DNA from: Berberis thunbergii
Taxonomy: Eukaryota; Streptophyta; Magnoliopsida; Ranunculales; Berberidaceae
Direction of reading: 5' to 3'
Length of the DNA: 64,000 bases
Assembly: GCA_003290165.1 (NCBI GenBank)
Contig: QNQO01000457.1
Span: forward strand, 372,001 to 436,000
Every line of letters begins with the position of its first letter. Position 1 is the stretch's first letter. Below the pieces are notes generated by a model that was given only the letters and a program-made list of their open reading frames with translations, was not told the origin of the DNA and searched no databases. Both the position numbers and the translations under genes were made by a program. Positions 12,595 to 23,170 of the stretch are shown here, in pieces.

Positions 12595-12875
12595 TCTCCT
12601 ATGCACTGCCTCGATCTCTCCTCTGCGCTCCTCTGCTCCTCAATCGATTTCTCCTCTGCTCCTCTGCCTCGATCTCTCCTCTGCGCTGCTCTGCTCCTCA
12701 ATCGATCTCTCCTCTGCTCCTCTGCCTCGAAGGAAACCGTTGGGTTTCTCTCTGTGTCGAAAATCTTTCTCCCAATACCGCCCAAACTCTTTTTCTATTC
12801 CCCAATTTTTTTCGCCAAAGCGGGAAACCTGTTTTCGCCAAAGCGGGAAGCGTGTTTTCACCAAAGCGCGAAAGT
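12595..12875 (-). repeat. Pyrimidine-rich minisatellite, likely 5' leader of CACTA element 1
   Basis: From 12595 to 12730 the plus strand repeats variants of CGATCTCTCCTCTGC and CTCCTCAATCGATTTCTCC. From 12815 to 12875 it repeats a ~27-bp unit containing GCCAAAGCGGGAA. Element 2 has a comparable CATCTCCCTCACTGCTCC minisatellite just inside its equivalent end. A promoter or transcribed leader for the captured genes is an inference from position alone. Confidence 0.6.
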
Positions 12876-12920
12876 CCTCCCTCCACGCATGCGGCCCACG
12901 TGCAAAACGCTTTTATTTAA

Positions 12921-13218
12921 CAACAGTTTTTGGCCGTTGCCCCTTATAGCCACGGTTTTGAGTCGTTGCTATACATAGCCACGATTTTGAACTGTTGCTA
13001 AATTTTTTTTTTGCAACGGTTTTGAACCGTTGCTACAACTAGCCACGGTTTTTAGCCGTTCCAAATATACCAACGGTTTTAAGCCGTGGCCAGGTTTTTT
13101 TTACCCACGATTTTAAGCCGTTGGTACTTATAGCTACGGTTTTTGGCTGTGGCAAATACACCAACGGTTTAGAACCGTGGCCAGCTCGGCGTAGCTAAAC
13201 CGGCCTTTTGGTGTAGTG
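12921..13218 (-). repeat. Terminus and subterminal palindromic repeats of CACTA element 1
   Basis: The terminal sequence on the minus strand is CACTACACCAAAAGGCC. Inside it lie about ten variants of a unit in which ACGGTT and AACCGT (or GCCGT) face each other across a few bases, for example GCAACGGTTTTGAACCGTTGC near 13013. Such subterminal repeats are typical CACTA transposase-binding regions. The flanking triplet to the right is ACA; its partner on the left cannot be found. Confidence 0.85.
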
Positions 13219-15720
13219 ACACAAGGACTACTCAAATCTTTTTTTTCCATGGTTAAAACCCAATTCAATACCACCATACAAGCTATTCGTGTGGATAATG
13301 GAGGAGAATGTTTTTCATTAAGGGATTTTTTCAAAGATCGTGGAACTTTATATCAACATACTTGCGTCCACACCACAACAAAATGGTGTTGCCGAGCGTA
13401 AACATCGTCATATCCTTGAAACTGCACCGGCCTTACGCTTTCAAGCTAACCTCCCTCTTCATCTCTGGGGAGAATGCATACTCACAACAATTCATTTGAT
13501 CAACAGGTTGCCCACCCTACTTGAGAAATTGTATAATGCAACACCATCGTATACACATTTAAAGGTTATTTGGTGTCTTGAATATGCCAAACATATCTAC
13601 ACTATTCACAAATTTGATCCACGTGCTAAGCAATATGTTTTCCTTGGCTCTCCACATGAGCAAAAGGCCTACAAAATTTATGATTTGTCCAGTCGAAAAA
13701 TATTTAGACGTTGTTTTCATGAAAATATTTTCCTTTCAAGACCGAGCATACCCAATTCAATCATTTCCCTTCCTCGGGCCCCTTATCACCAACAACCCAC
13801 CATGATGCCTTACCTACTAGCCTACCCGATGACTCACCAGGGTTGCCCCCTTCCCCTACTCCATCTACTCATCTACCCGCTAACACAGAACTCTCTTCTC
13901 TTACTGACCACACCCTTCCCTCACCAGGTAACCCTTCATCTTCATCTGAAAATTCCCTACTAGTGCTTCCTACTTCTCTCGTTCGTGTCTCTCCACCAAC
14001 CACACCACCTCCTCGCCGGTCAAACCGTACCAAAAATTTGCCTAACCACCTCTAGGATTATGTCATCACGTTGCCACCATCCATCCAATCAGAGTCTTCG
14101 TCTCTAGTTCCCACATTAGGTACTCACTATCCCTTGTCCACTTTTATTTCTTACCTTCGATACTCACCATCCCATCTAGCTTTCATTTATAACATCAGCT
14201 GTCATGTGGAGCCTCAAACTTATGAGGATGCTGCCTCAGATCCAAATTGGCAACAGGCTATGCTCTCCGAATTTCAAGCGTTGGAACTAAATCACACTTG
14301 GACTCTTACTTCTCTTCTTCCCGGTAAGGAACCAATTGATTGTCAGTGGGTTTACAAGATTAAACATCACTCTGATGGTTTAATCGAGTGGTATAAGACT
14401 CGCTTGGTTGCTAAAGGGTACACTCAAACTGAGGGCATTAATTACCATGACACCTTCTCTCCCACTGCCAAGCTTATCACAGTTCGTTGTCTCCTTGCCA
14501 TTGTTGCAGCTCAATCTTGGTCTCTTCATAATTTCGACGTTCATAATGCCTCTTCTCATGGTGATCTTCATGAAGAAATTTATATGCTCCCACCCCTAGT
14601 CTACGGCGCCAAGGGGAGAATCTGGTATGTCGCCTCAACAAGTCCCTATATGGCTTAATACAAGTTTCTCGTCAATGGTTTGCTAAGTTCTCCGATGCCA
14701 TACAAGCTGCTGGTTTCGTTCAATCTAAAATTGATTACTCCCTCTTCACACGAAATAGAGGGAAATCATTCAATGCCCTTTTGATTTATGTTGATGACAT
14801 ATTGATTACAGGAAATGATTTGGGTGCCATCAATACCCTCAAACAATTTCTTCATAATCATTTCCGTATCAAAGATCTTGGGGATTTAAAATTCTTTTTG
14901 GGTATTAAGATATCTCGTTCCAATAAAGGTATTGCAGTTTCTCAGAGAAAGTATGCTCTTGATATTATTACAGATGAAGGTTTATTAGGAACACGACGAG
15001 TTTGCTTTTCCTATGGAACAAAATCTCAAATTGTCAGACACAGGTGAATTGCTTGCAGATCCACAAAAATATAAAAGGTTGGTAGGTCACCTTATCTATT
15101 TGACCATTACCAGGCCCGATATTACTTATGCAGTTCATGTCCTCAGCAGGTTCATGCATGAACCAAGGAAACCACATTAGGATGCAGCACTCCGTATTTT
15201 GAAGTATCTTAAAAGTTCTCCAGGAAGATGTATTTTTTCCAGCTCATAATTCTTTGCGTTTAACAACTTATTGTGATTCGGATTGGGCTGGTTGTCCTAC
15301 TACTAGAAGGTCAATAACAGGTTATTGTGTTTTTCTAGGAAATTCACTGGCATCTTGGATGACAAAGAGATAGAAAATTATCTCCCTCTCTTAAGCAGAA
15401 GCCGAGTATCGAGCCATGACGAGTGCTTGTTGTGAAATAACCTGGTTGAGCAACTTATTGCGAGATCTACAGATGTCACATCCGGAGACAACGATGCTTC
15501 ACTGTGATAATCAAGTTGTTTTGCACAATGCGGCTAACCCGGTCTTCCATGAGAGAACAAGGCATATTGAAATAGATTGCCACTTCATTAGAGAAAGAAT
15601 TCAAAATGGTTAAGTTGAAACCAAGTATGTAACTTCATCTCAGCAAGTAGCGGACGTGCTCACAAAGCCGTTAGGAAAAACGCTTTCAATGGCATATTGC
15701 ACAAGTTGGGAGTTCTTGAC
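13219..15720 (+). pseudogene. copia integrase core, reverse transcriptase and RNase H (broken)
   Basis: The integrase core resumes with TQGLLKSFF, AIRVDNGGECF and QQNGVAERKHRHILETA (13219-13450) and runs to HLWGECILTTIHLINRLPT, with a frameshift near 13330. The RT starts near 14200 with YEDAASDPNWQQAMLSEFQA and WVYKIKHHSDG, contains GYTQTEGINYHDTFSP, and has the YVDDILITGND catalytic motif at about 14787. RNase H contains [20 protein letters not shown] near 15285 and AEYRAMTSACCEITWL near 15405. Several stops (for example 14658 and 15047) and frameshifts show the pol is dead. The last domain ends ~20 bp before the polypurine tract. Confidence 0.9.
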
Positions 15721-15734
15721 ATCCACTCTCCAAC

Positions 15735-15745
15735 TTGAGGGGGAG
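15735..15745 (+). other. Polypurine tract of the copia element
   Basis: TTGAGGGGGAG lies immediately before the 3' LTR start TGTTGAGAGTC. This is the standard plus-strand priming site position and composition for plant copia elements. Confidence 0.85.
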
Positions 15746-15977
15746 TGTTGAGAGTCAATGATTCTCCTATGATATAGGGATATGATTAGGATAATATAGA
15801 GATATGATTAGGATATTGTAGTTATGAAATCTTAAAAATATTGTAGTTGTGGAAATTGAATTGTATTCTTATCAGAAGTTACCTAAAGCTACTAGGATAC
15901 TTCTTGTATAAATACCCTTGCTTGTATAATGAAAAACTTATCCTGACATATTATTTTCTCTGTACCATTGTTTTACA
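15746..15977 (+). repeat. 3' LTR of the copia element (232 bp)
   Basis: The LTR starts TGTTGAGAG and ends TTTTACA, giving TG...CA ends. It contains a duplicated GATATGATTAGGATA motif near 15779-15815 and the TATA-like TTGTATAAATACCC. It matches window positions 1-159. Target duplication cannot be checked because the left end lies outside the window. Confidence 0.9.
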
Positions 15978-16292
15978 GGATGATGTGTAGTTGATAAATT
16001 CTTTGAATGATATTGATCTTCGTAATGACATTTGCTGATGATAATAAAACATTAATCATTGTATTTGCATTTTGTCTTTCTTTCTAGCAAGTACCAACTC
16101 TTTCCTTCTCCTTCTCGTTCCTTCATACCACGTATTTTGTACAAATCAAAAGAGTTGAGATCCATTGAGATAGAACTAATTAAGTAACTAAGTAATACTC
16201 TATCTGCATATACACACATTTGTTCATTGTTCCACTCTCTCCAACCATCAGACCAGGTCATTTTATCTACATGTCCTCAACATTGTTCACTA
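15978..16292. other. Gene-free flank between the copia and hAT elements
   Basis: This AT-rich stretch has no credible coding frame, repeat or RNA gene. It is the host or older sequence into which both transposons went. Confidence 0.5.
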
Positions 16293-16300
16293 CTGGCAAC

Positions 16301-16317
16301 CAAGGATGCACCGACTC
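16301..16317 (+). repeat. Left terminal inverted repeat of the hAT element
   Basis: CAAGGATGCACCGACTC pairs with the reversed right end with one mismatch. It directly abuts the CTGGCAAC target duplication. Confidence 0.9.
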
Positions 16318-16684
16318 TCCGAAAACCCCCCGAATCACGCGTCAAGTACGTGTCGGACACGGATTCGCATACGACACGCGATGGACACGTATTGGACACG
16401 GGGTCAACGGTCAAAATACGTTGATTGGCCTGGACACGGTCTAGACACGGTCCAGACATGATCCGGACACGGTCCAGACTCGTCCAGACACGGTCCGAAG
16501 GTAGTCAAAATTCGTTGACTACGAAATTAAATTAATTTCGCCCAATTTCTCCTCAGAGTCAGAGAAAAAAAAAACCGAAACCCGCAGAAACCCTAGGCAG
16601 CCATCGATCGATCGATCAAGACTTCAAGAGTCAAGAATCAGAGATGGAGGAGAAGAGATCGACAGACGGAGCGGAGGAGAAGAG

Positions 16685-19491
16685 ATGGCGTCCTCATCGA
16701 CACCAGGTACGTTCGATCGATTTCGTTTTTTTTTTTCCTGAGATGTAGAGATGATCGATTTCGATGTGATTCGTTTCATCGACCCTCGATTGAGATCGAT
16801 TTCATCGATCGAAATCGATCGATTTCGATTATTCGATATCTGTTTTTTTTTTCTCTGCTATTCTCTGAATCTCTGCAACAAGTGTATGTTTTTTTTTGAA
16901 CAATCGATTCATTCGATTTTTTTTTCCTGCAATTCCTTCCTGCGATTCGCTTTTTTTTGTTTTGCAAGTTGAAATTTTTCTTGGATCCAAATATACATTG
17001 TTGAAATTTTTGTTTTGTTTTCCTGTTTTTTTTTTCCTGCAATTCCCTCCTGCGATTCGTTTTTTTTTTGTTTTGCAAGTTGAAATTTTTCTTGGATCCA
17101 AATATACATTGTTGAAATTTTTTGTTTTGTTTTCCTGTTTTTTTTTTTTTCCTTCTTCCTGTGATTCATGATGAAAGTATGCATGATATATGAAATACTT
17201 GCAGTCTTGCACCTATTTGCTGGAATGTGAAAACTAAATAATAAGAAATTAAAATTGGTTTTAGCAGGCCAAGGAACTGGAGATGATCTTTGGAAGCATG
17301 TGATAAGATTAGGAAAACCAAGTGAAGGTGGGGGAAACCTTAGATGGAAGTGTAACTATTGTCAGAAAGAATATACAGCCTCCCTTACTAGATTGAAGCA
17401 CCACTTGTTGAAGATAAGTGGTCATGGGATAGCTATTTGTGCCAAAATCTCGCCCATACAACTTAGAGAGGTGCAAAAATTTATTGATGAAGCTGCATTG
17501 AAAGTAGAAAGTTCAAGGATACGAAGTGTTCCTTTATCTCCTTCAGTGGGATCAAGTAGTCACCCTCACCTGAGTTCAAGTAATGGGGGGGTTGGCCCTT
17601 CAGTTCCACTTTCATACAATGAACAGAGGAAGAGGAGAGCCATTACTAATCCTATTGCACATGCGTTCAATATGAGTGAGCGACAAGAGTTGGATGCTTT
17701 GATTGCAAGGGCGTTCTACTCAGCTGCCTTGCCATTCAACCTTGCAAGGAATCCATATTTTCAGGAGGCTTTTACCTTTGCAACGAATAAAGCAAAGTCT
17801 ATTAGTGGTTACAAGATTCCTGGGTATAATGCATTGAGGACGACATTGCTTCAAAATGAAAGGAGCAACATTGAGAGGTTGTTGGAGGGAACAAAGTCCA
17901 CATGGGTTACTAAAGGGGCAACAATTGTTTGTAATGGGTGGACTGATTCTCAAATGAGGCCTATCATTAATTTCATAGTGATTAATGAGGGTGGTCCAAT
18001 GTTCTTAAAGGCTGTGAACTGTGAAGGGGAATACAAAGACAAGTTCTTCATTGCTAATTTGATCAAGGAAGTTGTACGTGAGGTTGGGCCAAGGAATGTC
18101 GTTCAAGTTATAACCGACGATGCTCCAGTTTGTAGGGCTGCAGGTTTACTTGTTGAGAGCGAGTATCCTGAGGTTTTTTGGACACCTTGTGTAGTTCACA
18201 CTCTCAACCTTGCCTTGAAGAATATATGCGCTCCAAAGAACACGCCTGCAAATGAAAAGGCCTACAGTTTGTGTAGTTGGATTATTGATGTTGTTGGGGA
18301 TGGGGTGATGATCAAGAACTTTGTCATGAACCATTCCATGAGGTTGCACATGTTTAATGAGCATTCGAGATTGAAGTTGTTTTCCATAGCTGAGACACGC
18401 TTTGCTTCAAGCATAATTATGCTGAAGAGGTTAAAAGACATTAAAAGTAGCATCCAAAGTATGTTGATTGGAGATAAGTGGGATTCCTATAAGGAAGATG
18501 ATGTTGAAAAAGCACGGATTGTGAAAGGAATACTATTGGATGACTTGTGGTGGGACAAAGTGGATTATGTGCTTCGTTTCACAGAGCCTATTTATTCAAT
18601 GTTGCGGAGGGCTTATACAGATAAGTGTTGTCTTCACTTGGTGTATGAGATGTGGGATGTTATGATTGAGAAAGTGAAACAAGTTATTTATCGTCATGAA
18701 GGAAAGGAAAATACTAGTGAGGAGGAGTCCGAGTTTTTTTCAGTGGTGCATCAGATATTGGTATATCGATGGGAGAAAAACAACACACCACTGCATTGCT
18801 TAGCACATTCCTTGAATCCAAGGTAAATAATTCCATTGTTTATAATTTTTTTTTCTACTTATTTTTTATTTGGGACATTGCTAATATTAATATATAATAT
18901 AGGTATTATAGCACCGAATGGTTGCAAGAGGATCCTAATCGTATTGCGCCACACAAAGATCCCGAGATTACAAATGAGAGAAATAAATGTTTCAAGAGAT
19001 ACTTTCCTCTAATTGAAGACAGAAGAGTGGTTGTTACAGAGTATGTAAAGTTTTCAACTGCTGCTGGGCAGTTTGCAGAAAGTGATGCTATACAGAATAG
19101 AGCATACCTAGATCCTGATGTGTGGTGGGTTGCTCATGGTACCAGTGCACCTAATCTCTTGAATATTGCTTTGAAGTTACTTGGCCAACCTTGTTTTTCC
19201 TCATGTTGTGAGAGGAATTGGAGCACATATAACAACATCCACTCATTAAAAAGGAACAAATTGACTCCAAAACGAGCTGAAGATTTAGTGTATGTGCATT
19301 CCAACCTTCGTCTTTTGTCAAGAAGAAAACAAGAGTACCAAAAAGGTGAGACAAGGATGTGGGATGTCACAGGTGATACTATTGATTCGTTGGATTTGGA
19401 TGCTATTGGAGTGCTTGAGATTGCCAGTCTTTCGCTTGATGAACCTGAGCTAGAGGCTGGACTGTTGGATGCAGAAAATGTGAGTGGATGA
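16685..19491 (+). CDS. hAT family transposase (BED finger, DUF659, hAT dimerisation domain), three exons
   Basis: I propose exons 16685-16706, 17268-18822 and 18903-19491. All junctions are GT-AG and the sum is 2166 nt, exactly 722 codons including TGA. The short first exon reads MASSSTP and joins in frame to GQGTGDDLWKHV. Residues ~15-60 hold a BED zinc finger (W.HV..., CNYCQKEY, H-x4-H region). The DUF659 core follows: GWTDSQMRP gives the first aspartate, ITDDAPVCRAAG the second, and PCVVHTLNLAL is the conserved CxxH block. The C-terminal hAT dimerisation region has PNLLNIALKLLGQPCFSSCC then ERNWSTYN, with the catalytic-type glutamate and the NWS motif. It would cut and paste the element by a DDE mechanism in the nucleus. 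An alternative start within intron 1 (17255) is open but unlikely. Expression was not assessed. Confidence 0.88.
16915..17150 (+). repeat. ~112-bp tandem duplication in transposase intron 1
   Basis: Two adjacent near-identical copies each contain TTTCCTGCAATTCC, a T run, TTTTGCAAGTTGAAATTTTT and CTTGGATCCAAATATACATT. The block is intronic. The long open frames on the minus strand here arise from A/T runs and are not genes. Confidence 0.85.
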
Positions 19492-19851
19492 GCTAGTTAA
19501 TGAAGAAGAGATCTAGCCGCCTTGCTGGAGACTTGTGAGTTTTTAAAATTATCAATTTACAGTATCAAGTTAATGAAATTATATGAGTATGACTTGACTA
19601 CTTGACTACTTTATGAGATTTACAGTATCAAGTTAATGAAATTATGCTTTATGAGTATGACTTGACTATTTGAGCAGTTGAGCTTGACTTTATGATGCAT
19701 TTGTAAATTTGAATGAATGAATTTGAATGTATTATTGATATGTTTGAATTTGATGAGTTACAAAAAATATATATTAAAAAATTAAGTTTGACCGTGTGGC
19801 CGAGTCCTATTTTTTTGAAAATTGCCGAGTCGCTGTGTCGTTTCCGTGTCC

Positions 19852-19868
19852 GAGTCCGTGCATCCTTG
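19852..19868 (-). repeat. Right terminal inverted repeat of the hAT element
   Basis: The plus strand reads GAGTCCGTGCATCCTTG, the reverse complement of the left end with one mismatch. It is followed directly by the second CTGGCAAC. Confidence 0.9.
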
Positions 19869-19876
19869 CTGGCAAC

Positions 19877-22484
19877 TAGTCTCTACCATGTCTACACTAC
19901 TTCCTGTTCACATATATTATCATGTTTATATACATGTGTGTGTTGTCATTAGCTGAACCAAATCAATCATGTGGGGAACTTATGTACCATTTCGCTTTTG
20001 ATCTAATTCTTGGAAATGTTTCCAAATGAGAATGTAAATTCGTTCTTCTTCAAAACAAATACAAACACATGTCACTTATAGCCATTTGCAGGCACTTACA
20101 AATCGAATTACAAAATATATTAACTCTTTTGATCACTTAACAATAAGTGTCACTTGTAATTAAGTGAATGCAAATAATTAATTAAAAAAATTCATAAGTT
20201 GATGGATCATTCATTATAGGCCTTGTTGAGGGTGACTTCATATTACCATACTTTCTGCCTCTGATGTATTGAACCTAGCTACCTATGCAGAGTTGAAGGT
20301 TTATCACACTTATCCAAAAGATACTACCAAATATATATATAAAGAGGTCCAAGAGGTGTCGGGCAAGTTATTCTTCTAGCTAGCAAAACAGTGTCCCTCC
20401 TCATGAAAAAGTATTAAATGGTCTGGGTGCTCTCTTTTTCCAGTTGTTCAGAGCCTCTGCCTCTGCACTGCCAAAAAAGAAAAAAAAGAAGGAAAAAAAA
20501 AAAAAAAAAAAGGAAGACCAGTAAGGAAGGAAGGAAGGAGCACAGAAGTATACATACAAGTAAAAAAAATATATATATATTTTTGTAATTCATACAAGAA
20601 AAAATAAGGAAGGAAATATATTTTTGTAATACATACAAGAAAAAATAAGGAAGGAAGGAAATATATTTTCTCTTCTTAAACTAAGTTATAGTTTGAGAGG
20701 TGGGGGTTGGGTCAGGGGCAGAGGCAGGCGCAGGGCAACAGTATCTATTTTTTTTTTCAGAATCAATCAATCCCCAATCAGAGTTTGGAGAGTGGAGAGG
20801 GTGAAACAACATGTGAAAACAACAAGTTGCACATACAAAATACAAAAACGTGGGGTCTTCATATCATTGTCACACTAATTAACCTCTCTCTCTCTCTCTT
20901 GGGTTTATGGTAATATATGCAGACAACAGCACATGAAAGATGGTTGGGTTGAGCACACAAATGGAATTGAAGAAGAGTTTTCGTATGTGTTTTTAACATC
21001 ATCATGTGGATTTGGAAGTTGTTGATGTTGAAAATTCAAAAAAATATGCTAGCTAGCTAGTGTCGTGTGTAGTTAGAGTGGCACTTCCCAAGACTAGCTA
21101 CCACAACTTCTTGTACCTTCTTCCTTATATTTGTAACCTTTTGGGTAGGGGCTCCCCATTCATCCATTCTTCTTCGATCTCATGTTAGCAATATGGAAAT
21201 TTTTGACATTAAACCTTTGAAATTTCATCTGAATGCACGTGGATAGGTACTCTTTCAGGCAGGCAATTCATCATTTAGACGTTTGACCTTGACCCAACAT
21301 TTATTTGATTTTATTGTTTTTTCAGGATGAAAACCATTTCTAATTGTTCTCCTGTGCATTGGGGACACTCCAACATTCCCCTCTCACAATCCAAATGTGA
21401 AGGAAGCCAAGGTCGTAATAGGCTCCTGCATCAGTAAAGGTCACGTCCAAACTCTCAAAGATAAAAGAGAGAGACGTAAATAAAATCTAGAAGACATCTT
21501 AGACAAAAACCATTTTATTTAACGAAAGTTCATGCATGTACATGCTCTAGATCCAGCTCCCACATGACTTTTGAAGCATGCATACAACCTAAGAGCTCAT
21601 CTAATGAGAATTAGGCCCAAAAGAGTCGATTTTGAGCTTTAATTGAGGGTCGGTGTCACCCTCTAACGTGTGGCTCAACCCTAGTCTACTTGAGTTTCTA
21701 TCACAAACCATTGCCTGGGCAACTTTTCTTTAAAATCAATAGGGTGCCCATGCGCGAATGTTTAGTATTTTTTTTTATTATATCAATTCATTATTAAGAA
21801 AATTTTATTATTTAATTTCTAAAATACTAATTATACTTAGTTTTAAGAATGTATGTATAGTTTATAAATAAATAAGGAGCTTTAAATGAACATGTTAAGA
21901 GCATATGTATAATTAGTCAATAATTGAGAGGTTGAGTTTGATTGTAAAAGTATAAAATGTGGAGGGTAAAGTGAAAAATACAAAAGTTAGATGTAAGGAT
22001 CTTTATATAATTTATAAATAACTAGAGGATTTTAATAAATTATATTAGGGGCTTAAGTATAGTTAATGAATATTTAAGGGACTGGTTTCTATTGTAAGTA
22101 ATTTAAATATAGGAGGGTAACATAGTAAATATGTTAAATAGTGTTTTTATTTGAATTACATAAACACCCATTTGCACTTTTTACCAACTTTTATATTTTT
22201 TTTGGTAAATAACATAGAGTTTGGAGGGCATTTCTTAAGCCTGAAAATCAGGTTGAAGACACCCAAACTATTCATTTGGGTGAGCTCTCATTATAGGTGT
22301 AGAGATATTTGGACAAAGTTGTGTTGGTAGCCCAACATCAGTGGTTCAACTCGCAATAAGCCAACTAACCTTGACTTTGAAAACGACACTATCAAGCCGA
22401 AGTGATTCATCTATGAGGCACTAAGTTTCCTATCAACAAGAAGATTTGTGTAGAACCATAAAAGAAAAAAGGTTACATATGACC
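19877..22484. other. Gene-free AT-rich stretch with simple repeats
   Basis: No coding frame here looks real. Simple repeats include an A run at ~20493-20512, GGAA repeats (~20521-20540), an AT run (~20570), a ~47-bp tandem unit containing TTTTGTAATACATACAAG (~20571-20668) and a CT run (~20884-20900). The open frame on the minus strand at 20414-20638 is produced by these runs. Confidence 0.6.
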
Positions 22485-23093
22485 TGATTGAATAGTTTTC
22501 GTTCTCCTTGACCTTGACTTACACAATGAACACATGTGAACAAAATATCACCGTTGTGGCGACCGAGGCACTCCGATGCTAAAGTTAGACAGGGCGTGAG
22601 AAAGGTGTAATACTTAAAATTGAGTTTTGTAGTATACCTTAGTTCCTCAACCTTCTTCACTATTTATCATGCAAGAGTCTTTGTTCAGTTATGCCTTTGG
22701 TGGCGTGGTTTAAGGAAAGATATATGTTAGAGCTCCTTTACTTGTGGAGAGTTGTCCATGAATGAGAGTTTTCATGCACGACTTGTACTCTGATATTTGC
22801 TTCCTAGTAGGAGAATGTGTTGTTAGTCTGCCTGTCTTAGGTTAAACTCTTAGATACTTGCCTTATTTGGTCTTACGAGTGTTGGACTTGACCATATGAC
22901 TTATGGGCTTAATAAGGCCTTGTTTATTGGGTCCAACCTTCTGGTACCCGCCTCAGTGAGCTTGGAGTAATCTGGGCTTTTTTTCTTGGCCTTTGGGTCG
23001 CACTAGGGCAGACACTCACTTTGAGGCCCGTGCTAGCTTGATCATCATGACACGTGTTTGGTGTGGATTACTTGACAGTTTGGTGTATCATCA
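22485..23093 (-). repeat. Gypsy LTR copy A (3' LTR of the minus-strand element)
   Basis: On the minus strand it runs from TGATGATACACC to TTCAATCA. It shares blocks such as CACCGTTGTGGC, CACTCCGATGCTAAAGT and TTTATCATGCAAGAGTC with copies at 31611 and 33266. A purine-rich minus-strand tract (GGGGGGAGCAAC) abuts its right edge, as expected for a polypurine tract. Confidence 0.85.
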
Positions 23094-23170
23094 GTTGCTC
23101 CCCCCAAGTTAGTGGGCTAGCTTGTCGGACCACTAAGTCACTTCATGAGGGAACTAGACATTCGTGATGC

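Larger units (their letters stand above)
1990..13218 (-). mobile_element. CACTA element 1 (gene-capturing, right terminus intact, left terminus not found)
   Basis: The right end at 13218 reads, on the minus strand, CACTACACCAAAAGGCC, the same terminal sequence as the left end of the complete CACTA element at 37373. About 300 bp of palindromic ACGGTT/AACCGT repeats lie just inside it. The expected second terminus near 1985 is absent and no subterminal repeats occur there, so that end was probably deleted together with ~75 bp of copia integrase. All recognised contents are minus-strand pieces of host genes with introns: citrate synthase, ATG1-like kinase, exportin 1 and a VTT protein, in that order from the intact end. 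No transposase was seen. The left boundary is only approximate. Confidence 0.8.
1..15977 (+). mobile_element. Ty1/copia LTR retrotransposon, decayed and interrupted
   Basis: The order of parts is partial 5' LTR, primer binding site, gag, protease, integrase, reverse transcriptase, RNase H, polypurine tract and 3' LTR, which is the Ty1/copia order. Coding parts lie at 244-1985 and 13219-15720. The gap between them is filled by a CACTA-derived insertion that ends exactly at 13218. The integrase reading breaks off near 1985 and resumes at 13219 (TQGLLKSFF), with roughly 25 residues missing, so some target sequence was lost on the left side. The two LTRs differ at about 15 of 159 comparable positions by hand count, so the insertion is old. 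Stops and frameshifts occur throughout. Confidence 0.9.
16301..19868 (+). mobile_element. hAT transposon, complete with 8-bp target duplication
   Basis: The 3568-bp element is flanked by identical 8-bp direct repeats CTGGCAAC (16293-16300 and 19869-19876). Its ends are inverted repeats CAAGGATGCACCGACTC (left) and CAAGGATGCACGGACTC (right, reversed), one mismatch in 17. Subterminal regions carry repeated GGACACG/CGTGTCC motifs, dense at 16430-16500. It encodes one spliced transposase with no stop or frameshift. The perfect target duplication and open gene suggest a recent and possibly autonomous copy. Confidence 0.93.

Noticed and set aside
12453..12978. Overlapping open frames on both strands near the element 1 terminus
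   Set aside because: They follow the CTCC-type tandem repeats and have no recognisable domain.
16776..17212. Lysine-rich protein on the minus strand
   Set aside because: The open frames arise from T-runs and the tandem duplication within the hAT transposase intron.
17255..17267. ATG at 17255 as the transposase start
   Set aside because: It lies in the intron just before the acceptor TTTTAGCAG; using the 16685 exon gives GT-AG borders and an exact codon count.
20414..20638. Hydrophobic membrane protein on the minus strand
   Set aside because: Low-complexity phenylalanine/leucine text from A-runs and GGAA repeats; no start context or homology.
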